This document shows, piece by piece, positions 5,079 through 5,117 of a stretch of DNA of 5,117 nucleotides (the stretch's first letter is position 1; the number at the start of each line of letters is the position of its first letter). Below the pieces are notes generated by a model. The model did not search any database, was not told where the DNA came from, and saw nothing but the letters and a program-made list of their open reading frames with translations. This DNA comes from Halomonas sp. (lineage in GTDB: Bacteria > Pseudomonadota > Gammaproteobacteria > Pseudomonadales > Halomonadaceae): NCBI GenBank assembly GCA_007129225.1, contig SKVX01000161.1, forward strand, positions 1-5,117, given 5' to 3'. The translations under genes and the position numbers were made by a program.

Positions 5079-5117
5079 CAGTGAAGCAAGACACGAAGCA
5101 AAACACGAAGCAAAACA
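5079..5117 (+). repeat. 12-bp tandem repeat after tctA, running off the window
   Basis: ACACGAAGCAAA occurs twice in perfect tandem (5091-5102, 5103-5114), followed by ACA, which begins a third copy. A degenerate copy (5079-5090) shares GAAGCAA in register, so GAAGCAA recurs three times at exact 12-bp spacing. The array starts about 26 bases after the tctA stop, is purine-rich on the plus strand, and its full length is unknown. It may be the spacer before a following gene. No terminator is seen after tctA. Confidence 0.8.

Noticed and set aside
1..5117. CRISPR array, insertion sequence, tRNA or phage attachment site
   Set aside because: No spaced direct repeats, transposase, terminal inverted repeats or tRNA cloverleaf were seen; the only tandem repeat is the short 12-bp array at the right edge.

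Overview
The window looks like a chromosomal piece of a GC-rich gammaproteobacterium, most likely Halomonas or a close relative. This rests on base composition, on the near-enterobacterial glutamine synthetase, and on the gene order glnA, then a DUF4124 protein, then ntrB (glnL), which I know from Halomonas and Pseudomonas. Genus assignment is inference.

Layout. The left half is a nitrogen-assimilation block read entirely on the minus strand, so it runs from about 2830 down to 1. It begins with a regulatory region (2635-2828) that has two NtrC-type enhancer sites and a strong sigma-54 promoter. Then come the glnA leader, glnA itself (1085-2491) and a Rho-independent terminator (978-1008). A secreted or lipid-free periplasmic DUF4124 protein follows (339-887), with a probable terminator. 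A second NtrC-type palindrome and a second sigma-54 promoter precede the first 22 codons of ntrB/glnL (1-66), which is cut by the window edge. The right half is a plus-strand pair, tctB-tctA (3069-3527 and 3529-5052). These are the small and large membrane subunits of a tripartite tricarboxylate transporter (TTT), divergent from glnA. The last 39 bases are a 12-bp tandem repeat running off the window.

How it works together. GlnA makes glutamine from glutamate and ammonia. NtrB is the sensor kinase that phosphorylates NtrC under nitrogen limitation, and NtrC-P activates sigma-54 promoters. The sequence shows matching enhancer and promoter elements in front of both glnA and ntrB. This suggests that glnA and ntrBC have separate sigma-54 promoters and that NtrC activates its own operon, with a terminator insulating the two units. 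The transporter pair would move an organic acid across the inner membrane, but the solute-binding subunit (TctC) that gives specificity is not in the window.

No wholly new system is evident. The most informative parts are the non-coding regulatory sites, a perfect 16-bp palindrome in the glnA leader, and an unusual first signature loop in TctA. All regulatory calls were made by eye.
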